From assembly GCF_025370935.1 (NCBI RefSeq), contig NC_133500.1, forward strand, positions 10,288,496 to 10,352,495: DNA of 64,000 bases, in the 5' to 3' direction. The stretch is from Choristoneura fumiferana. Taxonomy: Eukaryota; Arthropoda; Insecta; Lepidoptera; Tortricidae. The notes under the pieces were generated by a model. That model ran no database searches, was not told the DNA's origin, and was given only the letters and a program-made list of their open reading frames with translations. Shown here in pieces: positions 55,244 through 64,000 of this stretch. Numbering within the stretch: position 1 is the stretch's first letter; each line of letters begins with the position of its first letter. A program made the position numbers and the translations under genes.

Positions 55244-55791
55244 TTATAGTATTTCAATATCAAATAATAGTATAATACGAGGTTTCCAAAAATACCAGCG
55301 CACGGCAGCGGCCACACAGTGAAACTTGAGTAAACGATAAGAACGAAATTTCTTCCGTAATGTTGCCGCGGCCGTTAATAAATGCCATCCTTGTCTATTT
55401 ATGAACGCATTCTGCAAGAATAAGCAAGCGAGATATAGGTCTACCAGTTTATATTTGTTAGTGAAATACGTCACCCGCCAACGACCGGAGCCGGTCGCTT
55501 GCCACTCAAGGGTTTTTGACAGCGTGCCGGGAGACGGTCGCCTGCCAAACAAGGGTGTGCCGGGACCCGGACGCTTGCCACTCCAAGGGCTAAGATAGCT
55601 TAACTAACTGTAACAATGAAAATTATAAAAAGAATACCCCGTCTAAAAGATCTGCCCGTGGCAGGGTTCCCATGACGCTGGCCGCTTCACCCCTTTGGAC
55701 CGCAAGTGAGATCCGCTGGGATAAGTACGCGCCAGCTCTTGGGTCCCCAGAAGCGTCGACCAACCGGGACGACAGGGCCTTTATAAAAAAC
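55244..55791 (-). mobile_element. LINE ORF C-terminus and 3' UTR with GC-rich minisatellite
   Basis: The minus-strand frame 55,791-55,623 reads FIKALSSRLVDASGDPRAGA, YLSQRISLAVQRGEAASVMG and TLPRADLLDGVFFL then stop. This is the same C-terminus as at 63,595-63,795. Its 3' UTR holds three imperfect repeats at 55,484-55,590 built on CCGGTCGCTTGCCACTCAAG GGT. The catalytic parts of the LINE are absent. Confidence 0.7.
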
Positions 55792-56163
55792 TTAAATAAA
55801 GTGTTAATTTTGTTTAGATTGTAGGTAGATTGTTATATAAGCATATTGTGTCGAATAAATACAATGTTTTCGTTTTATTTCCATTATTCACAACACAAGA
55901 CACAACAAATAGTAGAAAGTTCAAATAGACAACACGTAGGAAAGTATGTGTCATTGCACTCCAAAGTTACATTATTGCATTGTGGTAATCAACATTGTCT
56001 TAACGAAGCCCATAAACTCATAAAGCTCATGACGAACGTGCGTGCCCCCATCTTTCACACTACACAGCAAACGCGGCAAGGGGTGAAAACCATTGTTGAT
56101 ATCAAGTTAGAAGAGTCAGCGGAGAGATTTTGTCCATTTTTAATTTCCGACGCCAAAAGAGTC
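55792..56163. other. Unassigned open frame region
   Basis: The longest frame in the window (144 codons, 55,846-56,280) starts here but runs into a SINE at 56,164. It includes VGKYVSLHSKVTLLHCGNQH and shows no recognised domain. Its 3' third is repeat, so it is probably chance, though the first 105 codons are free of known repeats. Confidence 0.25.
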
Positions 56164-56310
56164 ATTATCATCATCATCCCAGCTTATATACGTCCCACTG
56201 CTGGGCAGAGGCCTTCTCTCAGAATAAGAGGGCTTGGACCGTGGTTCCCACGCGGGCCCAGTGCGGATTGGGAACTTTAAACACACCATTGAATTGCTTC
56301 GTAGGTTTGA
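56164..56310 (-). mobile_element. SINE 3' part
   Basis: CATCATCATCCCAGCTTATA, TCCCACTGCTGGGCAGAGGC and CATTGAATTGCTTCGTAGG, main SINE, cut before its middle; followed by GAAAGAAAGAAAG. Confidence 0.85.
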
Positions 56311-56507
56311 AAGAAAGAAAGAAGAGATAATTATTTCGGCTCCATAAGTACCACCACCTTACAGTAATAAGACTAAAACTAGCACTAAATTTAAGTTACT
56401 TGGTGACGACAGGAGGGTTTGGAAGTATGGGCAAAAAGAGTGGTGTTATATTATAGTTCATTTCCATCATCATAGGTTCACAGTGCTAGTAATACAATCA
56501 AATCAAA

Positions 56508-56797
56508 ATCATCATCCCAGCCTATAATCGTCCCACTGCTGGGCACAGGCCTCCTCTCAGAATGAGAGGGCTTGGGCCGTAGTTCCCACGCGGGCCCAGT
56601 GCGGATTGGGAACTTCACACACACCATTGAATTGCTTCGCAGGTATGTGCAGGTTTCCTCACGATGTTTTCCTTCACCGTAAAGCTCATGGTAAATTTCA
56701 AATGTAATTCCGCACATTAATTTCGAAAAACTCAGAGGTGCGAGCCCGGGTTTGAACCCACAATCCTCTGCTTGAGAGGCCATAGGCCATAGGTACG
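56508..56797 (-). mobile_element. Nearly full-length SINE
   Basis: From the CATCATCCC tail through the body to the B box complement (GGGTTTGAACCC); it ends inside the A-box region with a short duplication GGCCATAGGCCATAGG. Confidence 0.87.
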
Positions 56798-56869
56798 TTC
56801 TTGAAAATTGAGTTTATAACAAATGTAGCCTACAATGAAGCTGGCAATAGTAGCCAACAATTAAGTTTG

Positions 56870-57045
56870 ACGCCAATGTCTGTCTGTGGTACATAACTCT
56901 TAAACAGATGAACCGATTTTAATGTGTTTTTTTTTAACGCGAAAGCGAATTTCCTTGTGGTGGTTCTTAGCAATGTTTGATAAACAACGGTACAGCCGTT
57001 TTTGAGATATCGAACTTTAAAATATCAATGTCGGGGGTTTTTACA
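56870..57045 (+). repeat. Family F repeat, diverged copy
   Basis: GTCTGTCTGTGGTACATAAC TCTTAAACAGATGAACCGAT and TACAGCCGTTTTTGAGATAT follow the family F order. Confidence 0.55.
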
Positions 57046-57364
57046 TTGTTATTAAAAGTACTAGTAATTTATTACCTTGTATTATATCGTTAATTGTAAT
57101 ATATCGCTACCGCTTGTCAAAGGCACCATATCGAACATTGTTTTTTTATTACATTTTTAACACACCTCTATGACGTCTATGGTATTATGTTTACGGACTG
57201 ATTTAGATTTTGACAGTCAAATTAAGTTTTTTAAGGGGGTAATCTGTCAACGCTGTCAAATCGTTTACGGTCAACGAGCGGCGGTTAAAAAAGGGTGCAT
57301 CTGGTGCGGAAGTTAAACTCGTAGTTAAAGCGCGGTTTGTTAAAACTTAGTTTAACTGCAATGG

Positions 57365-57780
57365 TTTTTAACCCCCAACGAAAAAGAGGGGTGTTATAAG
57401 TTTGACCGCTATGTCTGTGTGTCTGTGTGTCTATCTGTGGCACCGTAGCTCTTAAACGGGTGGACCGATTTGAATGCGGTTTTTTTTATTTGAAAGCTGG
57501 TTTTCTAGCGATGGATCTTAGACATGATTTTTAGCCGAATTCAATCGAAATCTGTTCTGCCTTTATTTCGTTGTTGCGTTGTTGCTGATATTTTTAACCC
57601 CCGACGCAAAAAGAGGGGTGTTAAAAGTTTGACCGCTATGTGTGTCTGTCTGTGACACCGTAGCCTTAAACGGGTGAACTGATTTAAATGCGGTTTTTAT
57701 ATTTGAAAGCACGATGGTTCTTAGACATGTTTTATTAAAATTGGTTCAGCCGTTTTTGAGATATTGAACTTTCAAGTGAC
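57365..57780 (+). repeat. Two family F copies in tandem
   Basis: Units start at 57,365 (AACCCCCAACGAAAAAGAGG GGTGTTATAAG) and 57,592 (AACCCCCGACGCAAAAAGAG GGGTGTTAAAAG). Each runs through GCACCGTAGCTCTTAAACGG or its equivalent to a TTGAGATATTGAAC-type end; the first is cut short by the second. Confidence 0.7.
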
Positions 57781-58460
57781 AACGTCGCTAATATTATAAA
57801 TGCGGAAGTTTGTAAGTCAGTTTGTTTGTTTTTAACCTAATCAGGTTGTCAACCTCAGTTTGTTGGTGACGTCTAAACCGCTAAACCCATTTCAATGAAA
57901 TTGGATATATAGATAGTTTGATTCCCGAGAAAGGATTCAGGATACTTTTTATCCCGAAAAGTTGCATAATTCCCGCGAGATAGAGGTAAACGAATTCTTC
58001 GCAAAATGGCGTCGCGGGAAAATAACAATTCTGACATTTAGTTTATACAGGCTTATACAATACTTGACCGCTAAAAACATCACCCTGTGTGGCGCATGTT
58101 GCATGTATGCATGTTGCATTTCAGTCACGCACTGCATTCTTGTACTGTGAATCAGCACAATTCCACAAAAATTCACCCTTAGTTTAGGAGATTGGGGTAA
58201 CTTAGAGACTTTTGTGACCCCATAAGCTATTGTTAGGGGTTTCCTAGGGTTGTCAAAACTCTTGGGTAAAGCCACGGAACAAGTATACTATATGAATAAA
58301 TAAGTAAATACAAAGATGCAAGCTTGAGTTTGAACCCACGGCCTCGTTGAGTGTCTTGTCGGGTTCTTCTCAGTAGAGTATTAGTGAACCAGTGGTAGAT
58401 TTATTGACATTCATACTCGTAAGTGCTTGTTATAGCCTAAATTAATGATTAGATTTATTT
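57781..58460 (+). repeat. Family E repeat, then unrecognised DNA
   Basis: Bases 57,785-58,020 carry GCTAATATTATAAATGCGGA, ACTTTTTATCCCGAAAAG and AGGTAAACGAATTCTTCGCA, a family E copy. Bases 58,021-58,460 hold only an ATGTTGCATGTATGCATGTTG repeat near 58,096. Confidence 0.5.
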
Positions 58461-58835
58461 ATTACCTAATGAAAAAATACATTATAAATACATGTCAGGT
58501 AATTATAAGAAATTCACAAAAGGATCGTCAAATTGTATACAAAATAATAATAATAATAACAGGTATATGATAGTGATTAATTTTCATTGTCAGCCAAAAT
58601 AAAATTAGAAAAAAGAAATAATTAATAATAATCTTAAAACATGGACATGGGTTAAAATTAGGTACAATGTCAAATATTTCGACTAATGAAAGATATTTCG
58701 ACTCTGATGTCCAGTTACCAAGGCATTTTGCAGTGTAAGTCTGGCCTCTTGAAATAAAGTTTTAAAATACACAAACTTTTAGAGTAAATAAAAAATTAAA
58801 GTTACCAATGACCATTATGATAGGGCTGGTGCATT
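58461..58835. repeat. Family T repeat and probable LINE tail
   Basis: Bases 58,465-58,560 match 4,150-4,260. Bases 58,690-58,770 (CAAGGCATTTTGCAGTGTAA, GTCTGGCCTCTTGAAATAAA) may be inverted LINE sequence, without firm support. Confidence 0.4.
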
Positions 58836-58930
58836 TCTCTTCCAACGTCAGCGCGGAAAAGCAGCCAGCCTTATGGGCACTCTTCCACAGGGACTTGGGC
58901 GAATTGTATGTATAGTTAAGTTATTTTTAG
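58836..58930 (+). mobile_element. LINE ORF C-terminus scrap
   Basis: The frame reads DRAGAFLFQRQRGKAASLMG and TLPQGLGRIV. It aligns to the RAG.YLSQRISLAVQRG.AAS.MGTLP motif at 55.6 and 63.7 kb with about five residues missing between Q and RG. Confidence 0.6.
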
Positions 58931-59286
58931 GATAGTTATTACTTCAATTGTACCATTAGAATAATGCGCTCCTTACGTACCTACCTATCAATTTTATTCA
59001 AAACATTCTAAAAGTTTTGTGGCAACCCTTATTACGAAGAATGATGAATGACGATAATATATTGGCTTATTATCATTGCTAATACTTAAGACGACAATCG
59101 AAAAATACACACAATATAATCTACACATCTATATACTTACACATGTGTAAAGTTATGCTATGTACAAATATTATTGCTCATTATGATCGATAATATTTTG
59201 CCATGCCTCTATCCTGCTAAATGTGTGAGTTTTTGTGTGTTGTGTAAACTAACACGAAACGTGCCAAAAATGACTACTTAACTAGC
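58931..59286. other. No feature recognised
   Basis: AT-rich, nothing supported. Confidence 0.35.
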
Positions 59287-59744
59287 TTTTTAGGGTTCCG
59301 TACCCAAAGGGTGCCAACGGAACCCTATTACTGAAACTCTGCTGCTGTCTGTCACAGGGCTCTATGTCTTGAGTCGTGATACTTAGTTAGACACTTGCAA
59401 TTTTCACAGATTATGTATTACTGTGGCCGCTATAACAATAAATATTATAAACAGAATAAAATAAATATTTAAGGGGGCTCCCATACAACAAACGTGATTG
59501 TTTTGCCGTTTTTTGCATGATATTAATAACAGCAACAGGTAGACGCTTGAAATATTCACAGAATATTAAGTTGTATAATTACTTTAAAAATAAATAATTA
59601 AATTAAAATAAAATAAATATTTAACGGGCGCTCCCATACAAGAAACTGGATTTTTTTGCCGTTTTTTGCTAATGTCTAATGTTGTATAGATAATGGTACG
59701 GAACCCTTCGTGCGCGAGACCGACTCGCACTTGGCCGGTTTTTT
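59287..59744 (-). repeat. Family G repeat, inverted, with internal tandem duplication
   Basis: TTTTTAGGGTTCCGTACCCA at the left and CGACTCGCACTTGGCCGGTT TTTT at the right are the inverted family ends. GCTCCCATACAA with TTTTTTGCCGTTTTTTGC occurs twice (59,477 and 59,632). Confidence 0.75.
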
Positions 59745-59779
59745 AATGATCGGCTCCTGTTAGTGAAGTAAATGTAAAT

Positions 59780-59935
59780 GTTAAATTTAGATTAAATCTG
59801 TCTGTCTGTTTGTGACATCGTAGCGTAGTGGAACAATTTCGATGCGTTTTTTTATGGAAAGCAAGTTTCCTTGCAGTGGTTCTCAGCTATGTTTGATTAA
59901 AATCGGTTTAGCCGTAGTTGAAAATTGACTGAAGG
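59780..59935 (+). repeat. Family F repeat fragment
   Basis: ATCTGTCTGTCTGTTTGTGA CATCGTAGCG, AAAATCGGTTTAGCCGTAGT; start and end are missing. Confidence 0.5.
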
Positions 59936-61053
59936 CACGCCCATCTGTCAAGTGTTAACTCCAAGTAATCATACTGTAGTAGGTATTGCCTAACTAAACC
60001 ACAAACCGATGCCAATTATAATAATCAACTTTGCGGTTTAGAATAAGGTAAATCCATTAGGTAATTTTTTTCAGTCTCACCGCAAAAAGTTATTTTTTAC
60101 CTCATTTTGATGTAAGTTATAATTTTTAACTTAATTTAAGATAGGTATTATTTAAATTTAAAACGCAGTTCTATTTCTTTGTGATTAACACTGCAAAATA
60201 TAACTAAAGAATTATATTGTTTTGATAACTAATTGTTTTTAATTAAACTTAGATTTTCCGTGATATGTTTCACGGTTCTAATCGTGTTTCTAAGGAAAAT
60301 GAGTAAAATTGTAGAGAAAACAGTTTTATACATATTACGTGTTACTGCTTTTACATCATCATCTTGGTCTAATAGGTCCCATTGTAAGAGACGGTTAAAC
60401 AGGTTGTTCACACTCTCCTCTCTCTCTCTCTCTCTCATTTAGGATTCAAACTCTTCCCATTCCGGTGAATCACTTCCTGAAGTTCCTACATAGTTCAACC
60501 GAAAACCCTGTATTATATTCGGTGGAAAAAAAAGTAACAATTGTGCACAAAAAAAATGATTATCATCTTCGGTATTGTGAAATTGAGAGAATACGACTGC
60601 TTTTGAGGGTGAAGGAACCGTATCTAATCAATAGAACGACTACAACCGATGGCAATAAAAATAAAGATACGCTACCCCAATGCCTATCGCAAGCCAATTA
60701 GAGCTAGGGGTTGTTTTGACAGGGGTTGCGTCCCACAGTGACAGTTCGACACTTATGTGGACGACTTTATTGACAGATAGACTTATGATTATGACAGTTT
60801 CGGCTGATAAACGAGTAAGCTAGTAATTCATAATAGTAATCCCAACAACAGCTAAACCCTCTAGTCACTGGCAAACTAATTAGTAATTCACATTAACAAG
60901 AATTACATGCATGTCGAAATAATTTAACACCGGTTAGGGCTAATAAATGACTGTGAATCTGAATCTTACTCTGAATCTGCATCTGACGTCAAAATTAGAA
61001 AATCTGATGTCTGTAGATTTTTCATTTTGACGTTGAAGGTCTCTACCCATGAC
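59936..61053. other. No gene recognised; CT microsatellite
   Basis: A CT repeat lies at 60,411-60,436. No open frame here is convincing. Confidence 0.4.
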
Positions 61054-61229
61054 ACCGTATTATACCATGACCGTAAGAGCAACGTAAGAGCAAATATATT
61101 CTTTATTACATATTGAAGAGTATGAACCCATAGCACGTTTCGTAACCAACCGTCGCAGTCGCGTGTCATGTATGCGCTTGGCATTCCGTTCCTGGCACGT
61201 TCCTATTACGGTCATGGCATAATACGGTC
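61054..61229. mobile_element. TIR element with ACCGTATTATACCATGACCG ends
   Basis: ACCGTATTATACCATGACCG TAA on the left is mirrored by TTACGGTCATGGCATAATAC GGT on the right, with about 22 of 23 bases paired. The 130-bp core has no ORF. Confidence 0.7.
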
Positions 61230-61354
61230 TAGTGGGTAACCTTCACACAGTAATAAACAGGCAGACGGACTATTTATTTTATTTATTTAGCTTTTGCCTG
61301 CAGCTCCGCCCGCGTGGTATTCGGTTATCGCGCGCTGTTCCCTCGGGAACTGTG

Positions 61355-61500
61355 CATTTTTCCGGGATAAAAAGTAGCCTATGTCACTCTCGGGCCCATA
61401 AACTAATCTCTATGCCAAAAATCAAGTCGATCCGTCGCTCCGTTACGGCGTGAAAGACGGACAAACACACAAACATACAAACACACTTTCGCATTAGACC
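61355..61500 (+). repeat. Family E repeat fragment
   Basis: TTCCGGGATAAAAAGTAGCC TATGT, ATCAAGTCGATCCGTCGCTC CG and CAAACACACTTTCGCATTAG are the characteristic order of this family. Confidence 0.6.
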
Positions 61501-61752
61501 AACAGTATATTTTTTGGGAAATCGAGCTGAAAAATGTGTGAAATGCTCTTGATTAGAGAAATGCTTTGATTTGAAAATTGTGCTCGAACGAAGCCGGGGC
61601 GGGTCGCTTATGATATATAAATATGATAATATTGACACGTATCTCTGCCCTATTCGGAAAACGTCCCCTTTCACATGTTAAGTGGTCAAAATTTCCATTA
61701 CCCGCATGATTTTAAATGATAAAAACGAGTTGAACATCCTAAATTAGTATGA

Positions 61753-61977
61753 ATGACTGCTACTATACTTATTGAGCTTCGTCCTTCTCGGACTAATGAC
61801 GATTTGGTAAGCGTGCAAGAGACGGCTGCAGCTTTTGTCGTGGGAAAGAATTCTAATATTACTGGATTGTTTATGCTAAGTCTTGGTGATGCTTTTTGTT
61901 TATTTCACAGTGTTGAATGGTTTTTTTATGGTTTTATGGGACCCGTGTGTTATAGGTTACTTGGTGTTACAAAGTAA
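61753..61977 (+). other. Unassigned open frame of 74 codons
   Basis: It reads LRPSRTNDDLVSVQETAAAF, VVGKNSNITGLFMLSLGDAF and ends in a stop at 61,975-61,977. An internal donor (TTTG|GTAAGC, 61,807) and acceptor (TTTATTTCACAG, ending 61,911) exist. No repeat covers it and no family is recognised; it could be a coding scrap or chance. Confidence 0.2.
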
Positions 61978-62234
61978 AGCGCGTTCTTGTTTTTAACATG
62001 CTTTTATTTGACTTGAATTGTTCGTACATAGAAGTTTAATGTGCAAGTCAAAATTCAGCCATTTCTAGTGATTGGTTTGACGTGAATTTTAGTACGGTTA
62101 TGTATTTTGAATTACAATGCAAGTAAATGTTTTAATGTTTATTTGGGCACAAACGGTATTATTTAACTTAGATCTAGCATTAACCAATAAAGATGCCACC
62201 TTTAGATAATACATAAAATCCAAATCCAACAAAA
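61978..62234. other. No feature recognised
   Basis: AT-rich spacer. Confidence 0.35.
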
Positions 62235-62530
62235 AGGTGTTAGGAGTTTTGCAGGTGGTAGGACCTTGTGCAAGGTCCGCCCGGATCGCTACCACCATCT
62301 TGCTCGCTAATCCTGCCGTGAAGCAGCAGTGCTTCCACTGTTGTGTTTCGGCGTGGAGAGTAAGACAGCCGGTGAAATTACTGGCACTTGAGGTATCCCA
62401 TCTTAGGCCTCTAGGTTGGCAACCAGATGCGTTGCCAACCTGGTGTTGCAGATGTTTATGGGCGGTGGTGATCTCTTACCATCAGGAGACCCACTTGCTC
62501 GTTTGCCATCCAGTCGAATAAAAAAAAAGC
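62235..62530 (+). mobile_element. Retroelement 3' end with poly-A tail
   Basis: GGTGGTAGGACCTTGTGCAA, GCTACCACCATCTTGCTCGC, GAAGCAGCAGTGCTTCCACT, GGCCTCTAGGTTGGCAACC, TGTTGCAGATGTTTATGGGC and ACCATCAGGAGACCCACTTG, then poly-A at 62,521-62,528. A well-known lepidopteran non-LTR 3' end; the clade is not named with confidence. Scraps of its last part lie at 13.45 and 18.57 kb (inverted). Confidence 0.75.
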
Positions 62531-62734
62531 ACATTCAGTGAAAGACTTATTAAAAATGAAATTTCAATAAAACTTATTTACAATAATACAATCTTTATTG
62601 TACAGTCGAACAAATTGAATCATGACCCAGGGTGAAACCCTTTAATAATCAAATTCACTATGATTTCCTTGACAAAAGTATGAGATGTCAACATGACATT
62701 AGTAGCACAAAGGTTCCAGTAGAAACATTTACGG

Positions 62735-62990
62735 ATTTCGAAAATACAAACTGAGAAATGGATGCACAGAAAAACCAGAAAAAGAGACCAGCACTGGGAA
62801 TCGAACCCAGGTCGCCAGCAATCCGTGCTGCGTGCTATAACCTCTACACCACTGCTGGACAGGAATCTAGACACGAATCCATGTCTCAGTTTGTATTTTC
62901 GATATGGTTTCACGGGATACCCGTAAAAGTAACAAATTTGGAGTTGAAATAAAAATATAAAAGACTCCGAAAAACCAATCATAATTTACT
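62735..62990 (-). mobile_element. tRNA-like SINE (second family) joined to the family P head
   Basis: On the minus strand: the family P head (GATTGGTTTTTCGGAGTCTT and TTTTACGGGTATCCCGTGAA), then an A-box-like TGGTGTAGAGG, a perfect B box GGTTCGATTCC, and the 3' body. Compare 1,535-1,690. Confidence 0.7.
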
Positions 62991-63594
62991 GATTTGTATG
63001 TAATTAATATCGCTTAAACCATAGGTTAGTGTGCTGAGTAAAAAAAAGTATAATTAGTCCACCATTTAAATTAAATCAATCAAACCAGCCCACACCCACC
63101 CACTGCTGGGTAAAGACATCATTTTCACGCCACTTTGCCCGATCCTGTGCCAGTCTTATACACAGCTTACCAGCCGATTGCCAAATTAGACTAAGGGGCT
63201 GTTGCCTTCTCCGTCTATTCGAACAAAACAAGCAGAGACGGCATCACATTTATCCGTCACATAAATTTAATCTGGCGAAACAGCCCTTAAGTATCGAAAA
63301 ATACTGGACAAATGTTTTTTCTCTTGTCAGTCAAAGAAAAAAGACAAAGTTAGAGCGAGTTAGAGTTAGAGCATGTTCGGTAGCGGCGATCACGATCTAG
63401 GAGTAACTGTCGATCCTAACAATTATATTTTTTAGGATTCTAACCTATTCAAGGTAGTATTGATCGAAAATACTTACTGACAATTTCTTATAGAAATGTT
63501 GTAAAAGTGAAAATATCGGATAAAAACAAAATACAGAATATTTCAGGCCCAACTTCTCGAGCGCCGCAAGTACTCCTCTTTATTAAAAGATTAG
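62991..63594. other. No gene; probable LINE upstream sequence
   Basis: Bases 63,090-63,180 (CACCCACCCACTGCTGGGTA, CCTGTGCCAGTCTTATACAC) may be a retroelement 3' scrap. GTTAGAGCGAGTTAGAGTTAGAGC near 63,350 is a short local repeat. Confidence 0.35.
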
Positions 63595-63842
63595 CAATTT
63601 GCAGCGCTTGCTGTTGAGACTTTAGGGCCTTGGTCAGCCGACATGAAATCTTTCATAAAGGCCTTTCCTTCCCGGTTGGTCGACACCTCTGGGGACCCAA
63701 GAGCTGGCACGTATATATCCCAGCGGATCGCACTTGCGGTCCAAAGGGGTAATGCGGCCAGCATCATGGGAACCCTGCCACAGGGATCTCCCTAAGATAA
63801 AGATCTCTTTTAGACGGGGTGTTCTTTTTATAATTTTTATTT
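63595..63842 (+). mobile_element. LINE ORF C-terminus, best-preserved copy
   Basis: The frame from 63,595 to TAA 63,793-63,795 reads QFAALAVETLGPWSADMKSF, IKAFPSRLVDTSGDPRAGTY and ISQRIALAVQRGNAASIMGT, then LPQGSP. The LAVETLGPW and QRIALAVQRGNAAS blocks recur at the C-termini of one lepidopteran non-LTR ORF family (from general knowledge, not searched). A TAG at 63,592-63,594 ends the frame upstream. Confidence 0.7.
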
Positions 63843-64000
63843 TAGCTACCGCGTGTCTAGATATTTAGTTAAGGTTTCTTAGATGAGTTCTCTTTGTCTT
63901 CTTTTTAACTGTTAATTTAGTGTTTTATGTTATTTTATGTAAGGTGCCAAAAACACTTGCCGCGTTGAACCGTTCAACCGCGATGGACAACCTTTGCACT
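63843..64000. other. LINE 3' UTR continuation to window end
   Basis: AT-rich sequence; GATGAGTTCTCTTTGTCTTC and TTATTTTATGTAAGGTGCC are plausible 3' UTR. Nothing else is seen. Confidence 0.35.

Noticed and set aside
62237..62521. 94-codon Trp/Cys-rich frame as a small secreted protein
   Set aside because: It is the translation of a known type of lepidopteran retroelement 3' end with poly-A tail.

Overview
This window reads as nuclear DNA of a moth or butterfly (Lepidoptera). It is AT-rich, has no long open reading frame, and is packed with repeats of lepidopteran type: tRNA-derived SINEs ending in GATGAT tails, decayed 3' ends of several non-LTR retrotransposons, and many short inverted-repeat elements (MITEs). 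The species cannot be named from the sequence.

One gene is supported, on the + strand. A short GC- and CpG-rich island near 5.0 kb carries a perfect arthropod initiator and a perfect downstream promoter element at the canonical spacing; it is read as a promoter and untranslated first exon. About 23 kb downstream, an exon at 28,621-28,820 has a good acceptor, a 5' UTR, an ATG, a 22-residue signal peptide and a strong CAG|GTATGA donor. This suggests a secreted or membrane protein with a very long first intron and a second intron that runs past the end of the window. The link between the two exons is inferred, and the protein is not recognised.

Layout. 0-5 kb: LINE tail, SINEs and TIR elements. 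5 kb: promoter. 6-28 kb: first intron with two full inverted-repeat MITEs of one family (H; four copies window-wide), a full-length SINE with 9-bp target duplications, six LINE fragments of one RTE-like family in the window, and many palindromic elements. 28.6-28.8 kb: signal-peptide exon. 31.8-44.7 kb: a large direct duplication whose two copies lie on either side of a 100-N assembly gap (38,758-38,857). The copies differ by small indels, a retroelement insertion with an empty site in the other copy, and a 0.6-kb indel. Two alleles placed in tandem by the assembler explains this better than a true duplication. 45-48 kb: a dense cluster of DNA-transposon derivatives, including a 517-bp hAT-like element with an exact 8-bp target duplication and at least ten AACGTT motifs, a GGCGCC/CCTAGG palindrome cluster and a 104-bp tandem array. 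48-64 kb: more LINE and SINE remnants, a CA microsatellite in a LINE 3' end, and three of the window's four copies of a LINE ORF C-terminus with a QRISLAVQRGNAAS-type motif.

No operon, CRISPR array, functional tRNA or rRNA gene, or novel multi-gene system is visible. The points most worth following are the hAT-like element, the co-varying 77-bp arms of family N, the promoter, the signal-peptide exon and the probable false duplication.
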